NCBI RefSeq assembly: GCF_000313135.1 | Contig: NW_004457702.1 | Location: 860,001 to 924,000 of the forward strand | Direction of reading: 5' to 3' | Origin: Acanthamoeba castellanii str. Neff | Lineage: Eukaryota > Discosea > Longamoebia > Acanthamoebidae | DNA length: 64,000 nt | In this document: positions 33,971 through 45,032 of the stretch, piece after piece | How the letters are laid out: every line of letters starts with the position of its first letter | How positions within the stretch are numbered: the stretch's first letter is position 1 | The notes under the pieces: generated by a model | Databases searched by the model: none | Seen by the model: only the letters and a program-made list of their open reading frames with translations | What the model was told of the DNA's origin: nothing | Program-made: the position numbers and the translations under genes

Positions 33971-34750
33971 TCACCATTGACGCTGCTCCCAGTCACAGGC
34001 GCAAAAGCCAACAGCCGGGGCGTGTACACCAGCGTCCAGCCCCGCCGGACCCAACGCCAACACCGCGCAGGCCGTCAGAGCGCCGTGCCTGAAGTCCGTC
34101 AGGAGGGTCGCGATCCCGCGGCACGATGCGCACCAGGCCCGGCTCGCACCGCCGCACCAACATACCGAAGGACACACCTTCCACCGCTCGAGCACTGCCG
34201 CCGCGCAGCAAACGCCCGTGGCGAAACGCGCCTCGTCGTCGACGTCGTAGTCGGAGTCTCGCCAGTGCGCCGTATAGCACGCCGGCAGCACCAGTAGCGC
34301 ATCGCACCACGGAATGAAACGACCGCCGCCGGCGTCGTCGTCGTAGTACCGCCCGTTCATGCCCACGGCGAGCAGCCCCCGATCGTCGCACACTGCCCAG
34401 CACCCCAACACACCGCACACGGCGTCATGGCCATCGCCAACGCCGCCCTCAACGACGCGATAGCCGGCGGCCCCCACGTGCTCCGCCAGGACCCGCCGCA
34501 CGCTCCCCAGCCACCTCCGGGTGCCGCCGGCAACGCCGTCCGATTCGAAACAAAACAAAAAAGAAAAGACCCACACACCCCCCCGCTTTCCCCATTTTCC
34601 GGGTATCGGACCGCAGGAAGCACCCCCGTTCCGTGGCCGGAGCGTCGTGGGCCATCGCCAACACGCAGACGACCGCGCCTTCACCGAGATCGCCACGGCC
34701 CACGGACAGGGCCTCAAGCATGACCCCGACCGCTTCACCGAGATCGTCAT
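33971..34750 (-). CDS. Doubtful hypothetical protein, GC-rich
   Basis: An open frame from ATG at 34748-34750 to a stop near 33971. The portion from about 34540 down to 34010 has protein-like composition (LAVGMNGRYYDDDAGGGRF, then FIPWCDALLVLPACY) with unusually many Cys and Trp. A T-rich intron-like stretch at about 34545-34590 suggests that the true N-terminus may lie in another frame (VVCVLAMAHDAPATERG). No family recognised. The N-terminal DNA contains a duplicated segment (34676-34712 and 34731-34766). It may be a real gene of about 200 residues or chance coding in GC-rich DNA. Confidence 0.3.
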   Translation of the reverse strand: MTISVKRSGSCLRPCPWAVAISVKARSSACWRWPTTLRPRNGGASCGPIPGKWGKRGGVWVFSFLFCFESDGVAGGTRRWLGSVRRVLAEHVGAAGYRVVEGGVGDGHDAVCGVLGCWAVCDDRGLLAVGMNGRYYDDDAGGGRFIPWCDALLVLPACYTAHWRDSDYDVDDEARFATGVCCAAAVLERWKVCPSVCWCGGASRAWCASCRGIATLLTDFRHGALTACAVLALGPAGLDAGVHAPAVGFCACDWEQRQW

Positions 34751-34766
34751 GGCCCCACGGACAAAT
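34676..34766. repeat. Imperfect direct repeat, about 35 bp twice
   Basis: TTCACCGAGATCG-C-CACGGCCCACGGACA (34680-34710) recurs as TTCACCGAGATCG-T-CATGGCCCCACGGACA (34734-34763), a 54-bp spacing. Confidence 0.75.
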
Positions 34767-34886
34767 CAGCGCGCGATGCACCAATCACGGAGTAGGATAA
34801 ACAACATATTATGTTGGGGTAGGAGGGGTATTTTGGCAAGGAAGCCCACTCACAAGAAACACTCACAAGAAGTAAGTAGGTCCAAG

Positions 34887-35810
34887 ATGATGAACAGCAA
34901 GGTGTTTGTTTTGTTGGTTGTGGTGCTGGCTGCGCTCGCGGTCTCGGTGACGGCGGTCAAGAACCTCGACTTTGCGCTCGAGTACCGCGGCAAGTGCGAC
35001 TTCTCGGCCGACAAGAGCAGCGCCAACTGCCACCTCAAGGCCCAGTCCCAGGAGGTCCTCACTCACATCAAGTACTCCCCCTTTGAACCGTTCAATATTT
35101 CACACCAATCATCTGCACTAACACTCTTCTATTCTTTCAATCTGCGATGCAAGGGGCGACGGTAATGTGGCAACGAGCGTGAGGAAGCTGATCGGCAGTG
35201 TCTCGAACCTGGACTTTTTCACCAACTACAACTTCACCTCCTACTCCTGGACCTCCAAGGGCTCTCTTGTACGCCCCCCAATAAGCCTTTTTTCGCTTTC
35301 GTTCTTTGTTCCAATTTGCCGTGGCGTCTCATTTGCGTTTGTGTGCGTGCGACAGTCGTTCGGTGTGCACACGACGCAGAAGAACCATAGGCTCGAGTTT
35401 GAAGACTCGAGCATTGGCCGGATCAACCCGTACCCCTACTCCTACGGTTTCGCCACCTCGTGGAAGGTGACCAAGGGCTTCGGCGCTTTCGACCAGGGTG
35501 CATAATGTGGTGGCTGGTGGTTGCTGCTGGAGCACTGACTGATGATGCACCCGCACCCACCCGACACACCACCATGCACAGCCGTGGGCCTCATCACCGC
35601 GAACGGCGTGTTCGACATCGATGCCAACGGGGAGACCAAAGAGGTCGTCGTTGGCGTCATCGGTGCGAACAACTTTCACCCCTGCGTGTGTGTCTCCGTT
35701 ATGTTGTCTGAATTGGTGGTCGGTCGCCTTTCTCTTCCACCCACCCACCTACCTACTCAGGCGTCATCTACTACAAGGGCAACAGCAACAGCACCCTTGC
35801 CGCCAACTAA
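34887..35810 (+). CDS. Small secreted protein of unknown function
   Basis: ATG at 34887 (MMNSK), stop TAA at 35808-35810, five short exons. The N-terminus is a clear signal peptide: MMNSK, hydrophobic VFVLLVVVLAALAVSV, then a TAVK cleavage region. The mature part of about 150 residues is rich in Asn, Tyr, Ser and Phe (FTNYNFTSYSW, INPYPYSYGFATSWK), with two cysteines early (KCDF, ANCHL). The C-terminal exons read VFDIDANGETKEVVVGVIG and VIYYKGNSNSTLAAN, beta-strand-like. Several NxS/T sites suggest glycosylation. I do not recognise the family. Possible roles are cyst wall or secreted adhesin, without direct support. Confidence 0.75.
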
Positions 35811-36802
35811 GCAATCCCCAAACCCACTTATGGTTGTTGTCCATCACCAGAATCAGAATTGCATTTTGTCCTCTTTACATCACAGCCCATTCCGTTTCTA
35901 GGACATCACCATCACAGCCACACACCAAACTGGGTGGTGTGTTCAGGCTGCCTAAGTACATTGCAGGTGTGCCCTCTCCAATCCTGGCAATGGTTGCACA
36001 CACAGTGTCCAAATGACTGCTCATGTCAGTTGACTCAACTTCAACCTCACAGACCACTACAACTACAGGTAAAAGTTGAACTGATAGTGCTGAAAAATCA
36101 ACAAGTTAAAGTTGAATAAAAATGTGCTGAATTCACTGGAGAAGCTGGCAGGCAATGTGCCCTCTTGTGTGAAGGAGGGGAGGTGGAGAAGGAAAGGGCT
36201 GTGTGCTGTAGTGAAGTGGTGGGTTTGTTGAAGATGGAGCAAACAGGATACATATTCCCTTACCAACCAGCATGAACAGTGTTTGCTGTCTCCTCAATAT
36301 GGCTTGCATCAGTTGAGAGTGGTGGGGGGAGGCTCTCTGTATAGCCAAACTCCTCTACAATGTCACCCTGCACTGGTTGAATGATGACAAGTCTCTGCTG
36401 GAATTGTGGACAGGCACCCCTCCTCAACCACTTTCACATGTTTGGCAGGCTTGTATTCAAGTCCTGCCCACCTTGCATGGCAAGCTTGATGATTGATCCC
36501 AGGAAGCAGTCTACCTTGGACCAGCCCAAGTGCAACTGCCAGTGGCCATGTTGTGAGTGCAGCCCCTGCCAGTAGCCCTAATCAACTGAGTGAGGCCACT
36601 GGGGTCCCACTGTGACCAATGTAGATGCTTGCAGCCCTGCCATGATGGGCACAGCCAAAGGCATCACTCACACTCTCTACCCCTTCTTTGCCTTTACCAC
36701 CAAGGCCCCCTATGGCCACCCAGCAGCTTATTATTTTACTGCATTTTGGAACACAAGCAAAAGAAAAACGCCTTCTTAAAAGTCAGCCAGCCGCAAGCGC
36801 AC
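35811..36802. other. CpG-free non-coding block, likely remnant of methylated mobile DNA
   Basis: Between 35895 and 36768 there is not a single CpG in 874 bp, whereas neighbouring genes have one every few bases; TG and CA are abundant. Short open frames (for example 36381-36575, Cys-rich) lack codon-use or family support. The composition matches the block at 33580-33901. Read as a relic of a methylated repeat in which CpG decayed to TpG/CpA; which element it was is not recognisable. Confidence 0.6.
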
Positions 36803-37862
36803 ATGGCCACGGAAGGAGGGGCAGTAAGCATACGAAGGTATGGTTGGCTTGGATGATGTTGGGGGGGGGGTGAAAGCGAAGGGAGTTGGGGACTGCGACT
36901 GAACGTGTGTATTGAGCAGGACGGTCTGGCTTGTCCGCCATGGGGAGCGGGTGGACGACGTGGCAGCCGACTGGGCTCTGACTGCCCCTCGCGCTTTTGA
37001 CCCGCCACTCACCGAGACCGGCGCCACACAGGCCTTCAAGACAGGTGCGGCGAACTTGCCGTGTTTGTTGCGCTCTTGCCTTCTCTCTTCTTCTTCTTCT
37101 TCTGTGAGCCGTCATGACAAGAACGTGAGTGCGCAGGCGCGCAGCTGGCGCGGGAAGGCATCACGCAAGTGTACAGTTCGCCATTCCTTCGCTGCGTGCA
37201 GACGGCACACCATATCATCCAGGGCATCAGGAGCGCCCGAGACCACACCACCACCGACGAGCCGCGACTGACGATCAAGGTAGACACGGGCTTCGCTGAG
37301 TACATGTCGACCGCCAACTTCAGCAGCCCGCCCAAGTATCTCACCGCGCCCGAGCTCCTCGAGCTCCTCCCCGAAGCGCCCATTGACGTCGACCACGCTT
37401 CTCTTGGTACACTCTGTTCGGACCGCCCACCGATCGTGCGTGCGGGTGTGCGGTGCACGAGCAGATGACTGATCGCACACAACGCACTACGTCGGCGTGC
37501 GTGCTCGCAGTGACGCCGACGTACCCGGAAAGCGAGAGCGACATGCGGGCGAGGTGCGGCCTGGCCATCAAGAGCCTGTTGGCATGCCGGAGTCCTGGGG
37601 ACACCAACACAGTCATCGTGACCCACGGCTCGCCCGTGTCGGCCATCCTGCAGGCCCTCGCCGTGGTGCTCTTCTTTCTTGCGTTGATGTTTCTTCGCGT
37701 TTGGCTCTGAACTGCACCGGCACGTCATCGACGCAGGTCCAGCTGCGACCGGCCGCGGTGCCCTACAGTTCGCTGACAAAGGTCGTGGAGGAGCGACCGG
37801 GCGTGTGGCAGGCCTCATCACCGCTGGCCGATACCACCCAGTACTCCCCTTTCTTCAGCTAG
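36803..37862 (+). CDS. Histidine phosphatase family protein (phosphoglycerate-mutase-like)
   Basis: ATG at 36803 (MATEGGAVSIR), stop TAG at 37860-37862, about six exons. Catalytic motif RTVWLVRHGERVDD (36920, RHG with phospho-acceptor His) is followed by the family's PLTETGATQA, then VYSSPFLRCVQTAHHI (about 37168, second Arg pocket). The C-terminal IVTHGSPVSAILQAL (about 37615-37660) gives the second catalytic His. A segment TGFAEYMSTANF sits where UBASH3/STS-type and ecdysteroid-phosphatase relatives have their capping loop. About 240 residues, complete. Fits the STS/UBASH3-like phosphatase group rather than glycolytic dPGM; substrate unknown. Confidence 0.87.
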
Positions 37863-38367
37863 TTCAGGTTCTTCGTTTGTTCACGTTCTGCCGCTGAGCT
37901 GTGCTGCTTGCTTGACGCGCAGCTGGCGCGGAGTGTGCTAGCGCAGCACTGGTGTGGCGACGACCAAAGATAAAAATAAGAAGAAAGAAAGAAAAGGTAA
38001 GCAGAAGGGCCACGCGGCCAAGAAGTCGCGACTTCTCATCGCACCACTGCCATCCCAACCGGCTGCGGTTGTCTGCGCTACGTACCGGATCACGGGACGC
38101 GTGCTGGTGTCTTGGGCGCGCCGGAGTTCGAACAAAAAGTGCAAACCACCCAACAAACACAACCCGCACACAACCCAACAGCTCGAGAGATCTCGATCAC
38201 TTGTGGACACTTGCGCCAGGAGTTTGTAGTTGCCTCCACCAGCAATCTAGATTGATTGCATCGGAAGCATTGGATCCAACAGCCCATTCGGTTTTCAAGG
38301 GAGAAATCGAGAATCGTTCCTGCATCGTTACGGCACGGACTCTTAGATTGCCAGAAGCAAGAACAAG
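37863..38367. other. Intergenic, Rab32-like gene promoter side
   Basis: 505 bp with no supportable gene; mixed composition, A-rich at 37970-38000. Confidence 0.5.
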
Positions 38368-39469
38368 ATGGCCGGTAGGGAAGCACAGCAGGCACAGGCT
38401 GCCGCCAAGGAGTTCCTCTTCAAGGTGCTGGTCGTAGGAGGTACGACTCCGCCTTCATCTATCATGTTTCATCATAATCACCTTTTAATCTCCTCTTGGT
38501 TGTACCCTGCAGACATGGCAACGGGCAAGACTGCCATCATCAGGCGTTGCGTCGAAGGTGCCTTCTCCGATAACTACAAGACCACGATTGGAGTCGGTAC
38601 GCGCTACTCCTCTTCACCCTACGCGCCACCACATCCTTCTCTAAACCCAGTCTGGTAAACCCCCCTGCAGATTTCGCTCTGAAGACCATCAAGTGGGGCT
38701 CCAACACGCTTGTGTACCTGCAGCTGTGGTACGAACCGCCTCCCTCTGAGCTCTCCGCCAGCCTCGTCGCATTATCGCTCACTTTGCTCTCCCCCCTCTC
38801 TTGGCACCCGTAGGGACATTGCGGGACAGGAGCGGTATGGCAACCTCACGCGCGTCTACTACAAGGAGGCCGTTGCTGCCTTTGTCGTGTTCGATCTCAC
38901 CCGCAACTCCTCCTTCGAGTCCGTGAAGCGATGGAAGGACGACATCGACAACGTGCGTCCCGCCACTCCCATCCACCAACTGCACTTGCCTCCGTTTGTT
39001 GTCGCTGCATTGCCGTCTATCGCTGCTTCCCTGGTGCATAGAAGGCTGACCACCAGGCGCGTGTGGCGCGTTTCCCTCCAACACAGAAGGTGCGACTGCC
39101 CAACGGCGACCCGCTGCCGGTGATCCTCTTGGCCAACAAGTGCGACATGGTCAAGACGGCGCTCAACGAGGAGGTGATGGATCAGTACTGCAAGGAGGTA
39201 CGAACGCCGCCCGGGCGCCCATCAGCAGAGATGGTTTTCGTGTAGCACGGCTCACACCTCCTCGATTGGTTGGATGGTGTCAGAACGGGTTCATCTCGTG
39301 GTTCGCCACGTCGGCCAAGGAGAACACCAACATCGACGAGAGCGTGGCGTGCATCGTGAACCACGTCATCAAGAAGGACGAGCAGGGTGCCAAGGGCGAC
39401 GCCGAGGCCTTTGCTCTGAACGAGGCCGGACCATCCACCCGACCCAGCTCCGGCGGTTGCTGCAGCTGA
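38368..39469 (+). CDS. Rab32/Rab38-like small GTPase
   Basis: ATG at 38368, stop TGA at 39467-39469, six exons. G1 is GDMATGKTAI, switch I TTIGVDFALK, and G3 reads WDIAGQERYG (38813-38840); Ile in place of Thr in the DTAGQ motif is the hallmark of the Rab32/38 subfamily. G4 is ANKCDMVK (39134) and G5 TSAKEN. The C-terminus is SSGGCCS, a prenylation site. An N-terminal REAQQAQAAAKEFLFK extension is also as in Rab32. Rab32 proteins act at mitochondria-associated membranes and on lysosome-related or phagosomal compartments; in a phagotrophic amoeba a phagosome role is plausible. Confidence 0.93.
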
Positions 39470-39870
39470 CCGATGGCCCCATTCCCCTTGCCTGGGTCGA
39501 TGGGTGGTGTGGTGGTGGTTGAAAGGGCAGTGCGCCCGTCCGTGTTTTGTGGGAGGAAGAGCAGGGGGACACACGTAGATCTCTCATCTTTGTGTCGTCA
39601 CATAAACAACAAACAAATGATGTCCCCGTCTTCTTGTTGGGGCCAACACACAGAGACAGGGAGCCCAATGTCCCATCGGACGATTCTTGGAAGGGCGAAT
39701 GGGAAACGTAGGAGTTGCGAAACGCCAGTGAACGCTACGTCTGAATTACTCCGTTCCTGGAAATTGTCTGGCGCCGGCACTCCGCCGGAGCTGCACTTGG
39801 TCTCGTGCGCTCGCGTCTCTCTTGTTGTGTTGATTCCTCCGCATCTACCGCAAATCAATCCGAATCGAAG
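39470..39870. other. Intergenic, cytochrome c promoter region
   Basis: 401 bp without a supportable gene. An open frame runs through much of it into the cytochrome c exon but has no family match and upstream sequence looks untranslated. Confidence 0.45.
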
Positions 39871-40387
39871 ATGTCGTTCACTCCCCCCGCTGGTATGGAC
39901 AAGGCCTGCATCCCCGGTGATGTGGACAACGGTGAGAAGCTCTTCAAGGCTCGCTGCACCCAGTGCCACACCATCAACAAGGTACCGGAAATCAGCCAAC
40001 TTCTCACGTTACCTCGCACTTCCATCTTCAAGCCTTCAACTCCCCTTCATCTTCCGACGCTTGAGCTCCTTTCAATTTTTGGAATCATTCAATTCTTCCG
40101 GGACTGATGTGATCTTTCATTTAATTGTCAATCAACAGGGTGGCGGAAACAAGCAGGGTCCCAACCTGTACGGTCTGATCGGCCGCAAGTCTGGCATGGT
40201 TCCCGACTACAAGTACTCGCCCGCCAACAAGAACGCCGGCGTCACGTGGACCAACGACACTCTCTACAACTACCTTGAGAACCCCAAGAAGTACATCCCC
40301 AAGACCAAGATGGCCTTCGCTGGTTTCAAGGCCCCCCAGGACCGTGCCGACGTCACCGCCTACATCGTCAAGGCCGCGCAGGAGTAA
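39871..40387 (+). CDS. CYC: Cytochrome c
   Basis: Soluble electron carrier of the mitochondrial intermembrane space. ATG at 39871, one intron (about 39982-40138), stop TAA at 40385-40387. Haem site CTQCH (CxxCH) in [23 protein letters not shown] follows, then the distal Met in [10 protein letters not shown] and a C-terminal helix [15 protein letters not shown]. About 115 residues with an N-terminal extension [21 protein letters not shown] slightly longer than in animals, as in plants. No presequence, as expected. All ligands are intact. Confidence 0.97.
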
Positions 40388-40654
40388 AGGCTCCGCCGTC
40401 AAGCACCTTCTTCCCTTAATTTTGCAAATAATTATTACACAAAGCTTGCTTGGTGTTGGTCAAAATGGGCTGAGATTAATCACAAATTGCTCCATGCGTA
40501 GACTTGGACTTTGCATCAAGACTTCGCACGGCGCCAGCTGTGGAAAGCTGGGGAGCGAAAACCTGAACCAAAGGCGCAGGGGCGTCCCCAAAGGCATTGT
40601 AGCAGCGCAGGACTGAGGTCGGAGTTGGGAGGGGCGGGCAGGGCTGTGGTTATT
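40388..40654. other. Intergenic, cytochrome c 3' flank and 5S upstream
   Basis: No coding signal; a possible polyadenylation-type AATAATTATT near 40425. Confidence 0.5.
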
Positions 40655-40772
40655 GGATACGGCCATACTGCGCAGAAAGCACCGCTTCCCATCCGAACAG
40701 CGAAGTTAAGCTGCGCCAGGCGGTGTTAGTACTGGGGTGGGCGACCACCCGGGAATCCACCGTGCCGTATCC
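40655..40772 (+). rRNA. rrn5: 5S ribosomal RNA
   Basis: About 118 nt starting GGATACGGCC and ending GCCGTATCC, whose ends pair as helix I. Contains conserved CCATCCGAACAGCGAAGTTAAGC (loop B/C and box A region) and a box C-like GGCGGTGTTAGTACTGGG. Immediately followed by TTTT (40773-40776), a Pol III terminator. The sequence matches what I recall of Acanthamoeba 5S rRNA and is the best taxonomic marker here. Confidence 0.98.
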
Positions 40773-40776
40773 TTTT
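40773..40776 (+). terminator. Pol III T-run after 5S rRNA
   Basis: Four T residues directly after the 3' end of the 5S gene, the usual RNA polymerase III termination signal. Confidence 0.8.
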
Positions 40777-41091
40777 GGCTCTCTGCACCACCATCATCTC
40801 ATGCATCTTCCTCCTTTTTTGCCCGCGTGCTGCTCTCGCTCTCCCGGGTACGATCACTGGATGCGCACAGAGCACGCACGATCGGTGGGTGGTTAGCCCG
40901 GTTTTTTCCGTCTTTGAGGAGGCTGAAGCAACCTGACACGTGCTTCGCGTACGTTCAAGAAGAATCATAATAATAATAAATAAGACTCTTCTTCTTGTAC
41001 GTGTGGCGATACAACAACTCTCGTGAGTATAGCGAGAAGCAATGCTCGTCGCCAGCCCCTCTCAATCGCTCCTCTCTCTCCCGCTACTTGC
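40777..41091. other. Intergenic between 5S rRNA and HYOU1 stop
   Basis: 315 bp with no supportable gene; AT-rich AATAATAATAAATAAG near 40967-40983 may hold the minus-strand poly(A) region. Confidence 0.5.
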
Positions 41092-41493
41092 CTAGAGGAT
41101 GTCCTCGCCCGCTTCCTCCTTCGGCGGCACGACCTCCTCCTGACCGCGGTAGCTGGCCTCTTCTCCCGTTTCCGTGGTCTCCTCCGCGGCCTTGTTGTCG
41201 TCGTCGGCGGCGGTGTAGGGCCAGGAAGAGGTGGCGGGTGTGGGGGTGGGCCTGGGCTTCCGCTTCAAGAGCTTGCGAACCGTCTTCTCGATGGCGCTGG
41301 CCTTGGCCTGCACCTGCTCGCTCTTGAAGGCGGGCTCCTCGTGCGGCTCCTTGCCCTCCTGCTCCTTGACCTTGGACTTGAGCCAGTCCTCGGTCTCCTC
41401 GATGAGGTCCAGCACCTCGTCCCTCTCCTCGACCTCCACCTTCAGGCGCTGATAGAGTTTTAAATCGAGAGACGACGACGATGGTTAGACGCG

Positions 41494-41524
<31 letters not shown>

Positions 41525-44500
41525 TGTGTGGTGTGTGTGCGCGCGCGTGCGTGTGCGTAGGGATCGTGTACCTCGGTGATGCCGACCAGAGACGATCTGC
41601 TGTGGTTGAGCATGTAGGAAAGCATGGCCACCTGCACGGGACGCTTGGTGAGCTCCTCCTTGCGCTCAAAGATGGCGCTGGCCAACTTGACGAGCTCGGC
41701 TTTCTTGTCCCTGCAGGCCCAGACGACACGCACACATGCAACACCGCACACACACCACACACGTCAATGACTGTTCTGCAGTGTGACCAGGTACCACCCA
41801 CCACAGGGTAAGGCGGGGGAAAACGTACTTGTACTCCTGAACGCTGACATCAATGCCCTCGTCCTCGAGCCAGTCGGCGGCAGCGCCGAGGGCCTCGCGG
41901 GCCTCGTCGCGCTGCTCCTCGGTGGACACCTTCTCGAGCTCGTCGTCCCACAGCTTCTCCTTGGTGTCGTAGATGTAGGTCTCCAGATCGTTCTTGGCAT
42001 CGGCCTTCTCCTGCACGCGCCCAAATCGGCGTCACGACCACGCATTAGCTCTATGTGGATATGGTGTGTGTCGTGTGTCGTGTGTCGTGTGTCGTGTGTC
42101 GTGTGTCGTGTGTCGTGTGTCGTGTGTCGTGTGTCGTGTGTCGTGTGCGCGTACCCTCTTGCTGACAGCCTTGGCCTCCCATTGCTTCAGCAACGCGCGA
42201 GCGCGGGACTAAAAGACGCGGAAAGAAAGAGGAAACGTTTGAGGGACCGACTTGATCGAGAAGCCCAGGGCTAGGTGACCGCGTGCGTACCTTTTCGACG
42301 TAAGTTCTCTCGGGGATGCCGAGCTTCTGCGTGACCACGGCGAGGGCGATCTTGTGCACAGTCTTCTTCGGCTTCTTCTCCTTCTTGGGCTTCTTCTCGT
42401 CCTTCTCCTTCTTCTTGCTCTCCTCCTCGGCTTCCTCGTCATCAGCCGCGACTTCCTCCTTCTCGGCTTCCTCGTCCTCCTTGTTGGCGGCGCTGTCCTC
42501 CTTCTCCTCGCCCGTGGCCTCGTCGGCGGCGTCGGCGGCCTCAGCCTTGTCCTCCTCCTGAACGCATCGACACTTAATAAAAAGCACAACAGGAAGTAGA
42601 AGAAAGGAAAACAAAAGAGAAAAGAAATGGGTGTACGGTGGCCTCGGGGGTGGGAGCGGGCGTCGACTTGGCCGAGGGCTCGGGCTCGGGGTACTTGATG
42701 ACCACCACCTCGGCCTCAGCCGTCTCCAGCTCCACGAGTCCGCTGGTCGTCAGGCGGAAAGCCAGGGTGACCTTGGGCTTGCCGGTGTAGTTGTACTTCT
42801 TGAGCTTGTTCATGTCCTCCACGGTGAAGCGCGCGAGCTGACGCGGGGCGTCCTCGGGCAGCTTGGCCTCGTCGTCGTAGGCGAGCTCGACGGTGAAGTT
42901 GCTGACGTTCTTCTTGAAGGAGACGTTCTTCTTGGCGCCCACGCGTCCGAAGGGCTTGAAGAGGCTCAGGACCTTCGTTACAGTGCCAGTCTGCGTTATA
43001 TCACGCAGTGTAAGCTTATACTGGTGATGGTGACGGTGATGGTGAAAGAAGTGTGCAGCTTTACCTCGTCCTCGGCCTGCTCGTCGATGTCGTCATCGTC
43101 GTCATCATCGTCGTCGTCGCCTTTACCGTCCTGGTTACCGGCGACGGAGTCCTCCTTGTCGCTCGCTTCAAGCGCGTCGGCAGGGCGGGCGAGCTTGATG
43201 GTGGCAGTCACGCCATAGGGCGTGATGTCCTTGATCTTGTGCTCGGGGACCTTGATGCTCGTGCTGAGATGCGCCGCATAGAAGACGGCACCCAACACCG
43301 CAGCTTCATCCTACGCACAGTAATGCCCAGGCCAACAACATCACACCGCCGGCGGTCAGCAAAACGCTTACGACGAGCGGGAGCGTTAAAACAGTGAGGG
43401 ACGTACTCCGTTGAGAGTCTTGCTCAGCTCGGGGAGACCCAGGGTCTGCTTGAGCACGGCCTGGACCTTAGGAATCCTGACGCTGCCGCCGACCACCTCC
43501 ATGCTGCCCACCTCCTCCACGGTCGTGTTGGCCGCGGCCAGCACTTCCTTCACGGGCGTGGCGGCCCGCGCGAACAGGTCCTCGCACATCTCCTCGAACT
43601 GGGCGCGGCTGACCGTGGTCTTCAGATCGTAGCTGCCCACAAGTCCTTCCACCGCGGCGTAGGTTTCCATGTTGGCGCTCAGCACGGTCTTGGCCTGGCT
43701 GGCGGCGGTCATCAGACGAGCCCAGGCGCGCTTGTTGGCCTTGATCTGGTCGACTGAGCTCTCGATGCCCTTGGCCGCCATCTGCGTCACGGCCACGCCG
43801 GCGAGGTGCTCGGCGAGGCGGTAGTCAAAGTCCCTACCTCCCAGGCTGGTGTCGTACGTCACGGCCTTGACCTTCATCGTCGGCTGCGTCACATTCTTCG
43901 CTCCTGCTCCGCAATTCAAGATCGACACGAGACGAAAGATCAGAGGCAAGCGCGGAAGAAGAAGTCTCGAGCACATATTCGCTACGAACCCTTCTTGATG
44001 CGGATCGAATGGTACTCGACAAGCGTGGCCCTCGTGTTGCTGTGGCCCATGTCGTAGAAGATCACGTTCTTGGGCTCCTCGAACCTGTGGTGTCAGATTG
44101 GGAGTTGTATGAGAAAATAAACAAATAAATAACCCTAAGGCCCTCGCTCCCCCAAGAGACGAGTAGCGGAGGCGAGATGATGCAACTGAGGCGCGCACCT
44201 CTTGCCAAAGGCATAGTGGAGGGCGATGGCAGTGCCGTCGTTGATGAGCGACAGCACGTGGAAGCCACCGAGTTCAGCCGCTTCGATCACCGCTGCTCGC
44301 TCCTCCGCAGTCCAGTGCGGCGGGACCTGCACCCAAGGTAATGCCAAAAATATCAAGTCAGTGACAACGCCATCAACAGCTGCAGGCACGTGGTAGACAC
44401 GGCCGGCACCGAGGCAGCAGCACGTACGGTGATCACAACGTCGGCCACGGGAGAGTGCACGTAGGCGAGCGCGGTCTCGCGGGCGAAGTTGAAGACCATG

Positions 44501-45032
44501 CCCGCGAGATCCTCAACGGCAAAGGTCGTGTTTTCGTTGTACCGTATGGCCACGGTCCCGCGCTCTCCGTTGGGCACGATCTCGTCGGCGTAGAGAAGGT
44601 GCGGCTTGAGCGCCTCGACTACGCTGCTGTTGTGTGACTTGCCCAACAGCTGCGACAGATACTGATACGTGTGCTGTGGACTACGCGGCATCTATGATAT
44701 GTCGTGCACCGGCACAGCGCAAGTGTGCAGTTGCTCGCGTTAGTGATTGCGTGAGAGTTGAGATGAAGAGCTGTGTGGGGGGAGCGCACCACTTTCTCAG
44801 CGTCGGCCGCAAAGAAGCGTTCATCATCGTGGAAGGCGAGGCCAGACATGAACTTGCGCTTGGTCTGGGCATCGAGGATAATCTCGAACGAGTTGCCTCG
44901 AATCACCGACATCTTCACCCATCGGGAGCCAAAATCGAGTCCAAACACCAGGCTCCGCGCCGTAGGGAGGAAGCAAATCGCCAGGCTTACGCCCACGACC
45001 AGGAGGAGCAGGGTTCGCGTGCTCAGCGCCAT
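41092..45032 (-). CDS. HYOU1: HYOU1/GRP170-type ER Hsp110 chaperone
   Basis: Large Hsp70 relative of the ER lumen that acts as holdase and nucleotide exchange factor for BiP. ATG at 45030-45032, stop at 41092-41094, about 12 exons. Signal peptide TLLLLVVGVSLAICFLP, then the ATPase start LVFGLDFGSRWVKMSVI. NBD blocks: VPPHWTAEERAAVIEAAE (about 44310), INDGTAIALHYAFGKR (44215), VIFYDMGHSNTRATLVEY (44045), YDTSLGGRDFD (43845), VVGGSVRIPKVQ (43480). The beta domain lies about 43000-42640, followed by a long acidic/Lys insert (42550-42330) typical of GRP170, then the C-terminal helical region with YIYDTKEKLWDDELE (about 41965). It ends EEAGEDIL rather than the usual KDEL/NDEL retrieval signal. Introns carry TGTGTCG repeats. 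Confidence 0.94.
41495..41556. repeat. (GT)n tract, HYOU1 intron
   Basis: GT dinucleotide run with GC variants inside a HYOU1 intron. Confidence 0.88.
42063..42148. repeat. TGTGTCG minisatellite, HYOU1 intron
   Basis: About 11 clean copies of the TGTGTCG 7-mer in a HYOU1 intron, the same unit as in the myosin and P450 introns. Confidence 0.95.

Noticed and set aside
36381..36575. Cys-rich small protein in the CpG-free block
   Set aside because: Short, no family similarity, and Cys/Trp richness follows directly from TG-rich decayed DNA.
40655..40772. Retroposed 5S-derived SINE
   Set aside because: Helix ends pair, internal control regions are intact and a T-run follows at once; no tail or target-site duplication is visible.
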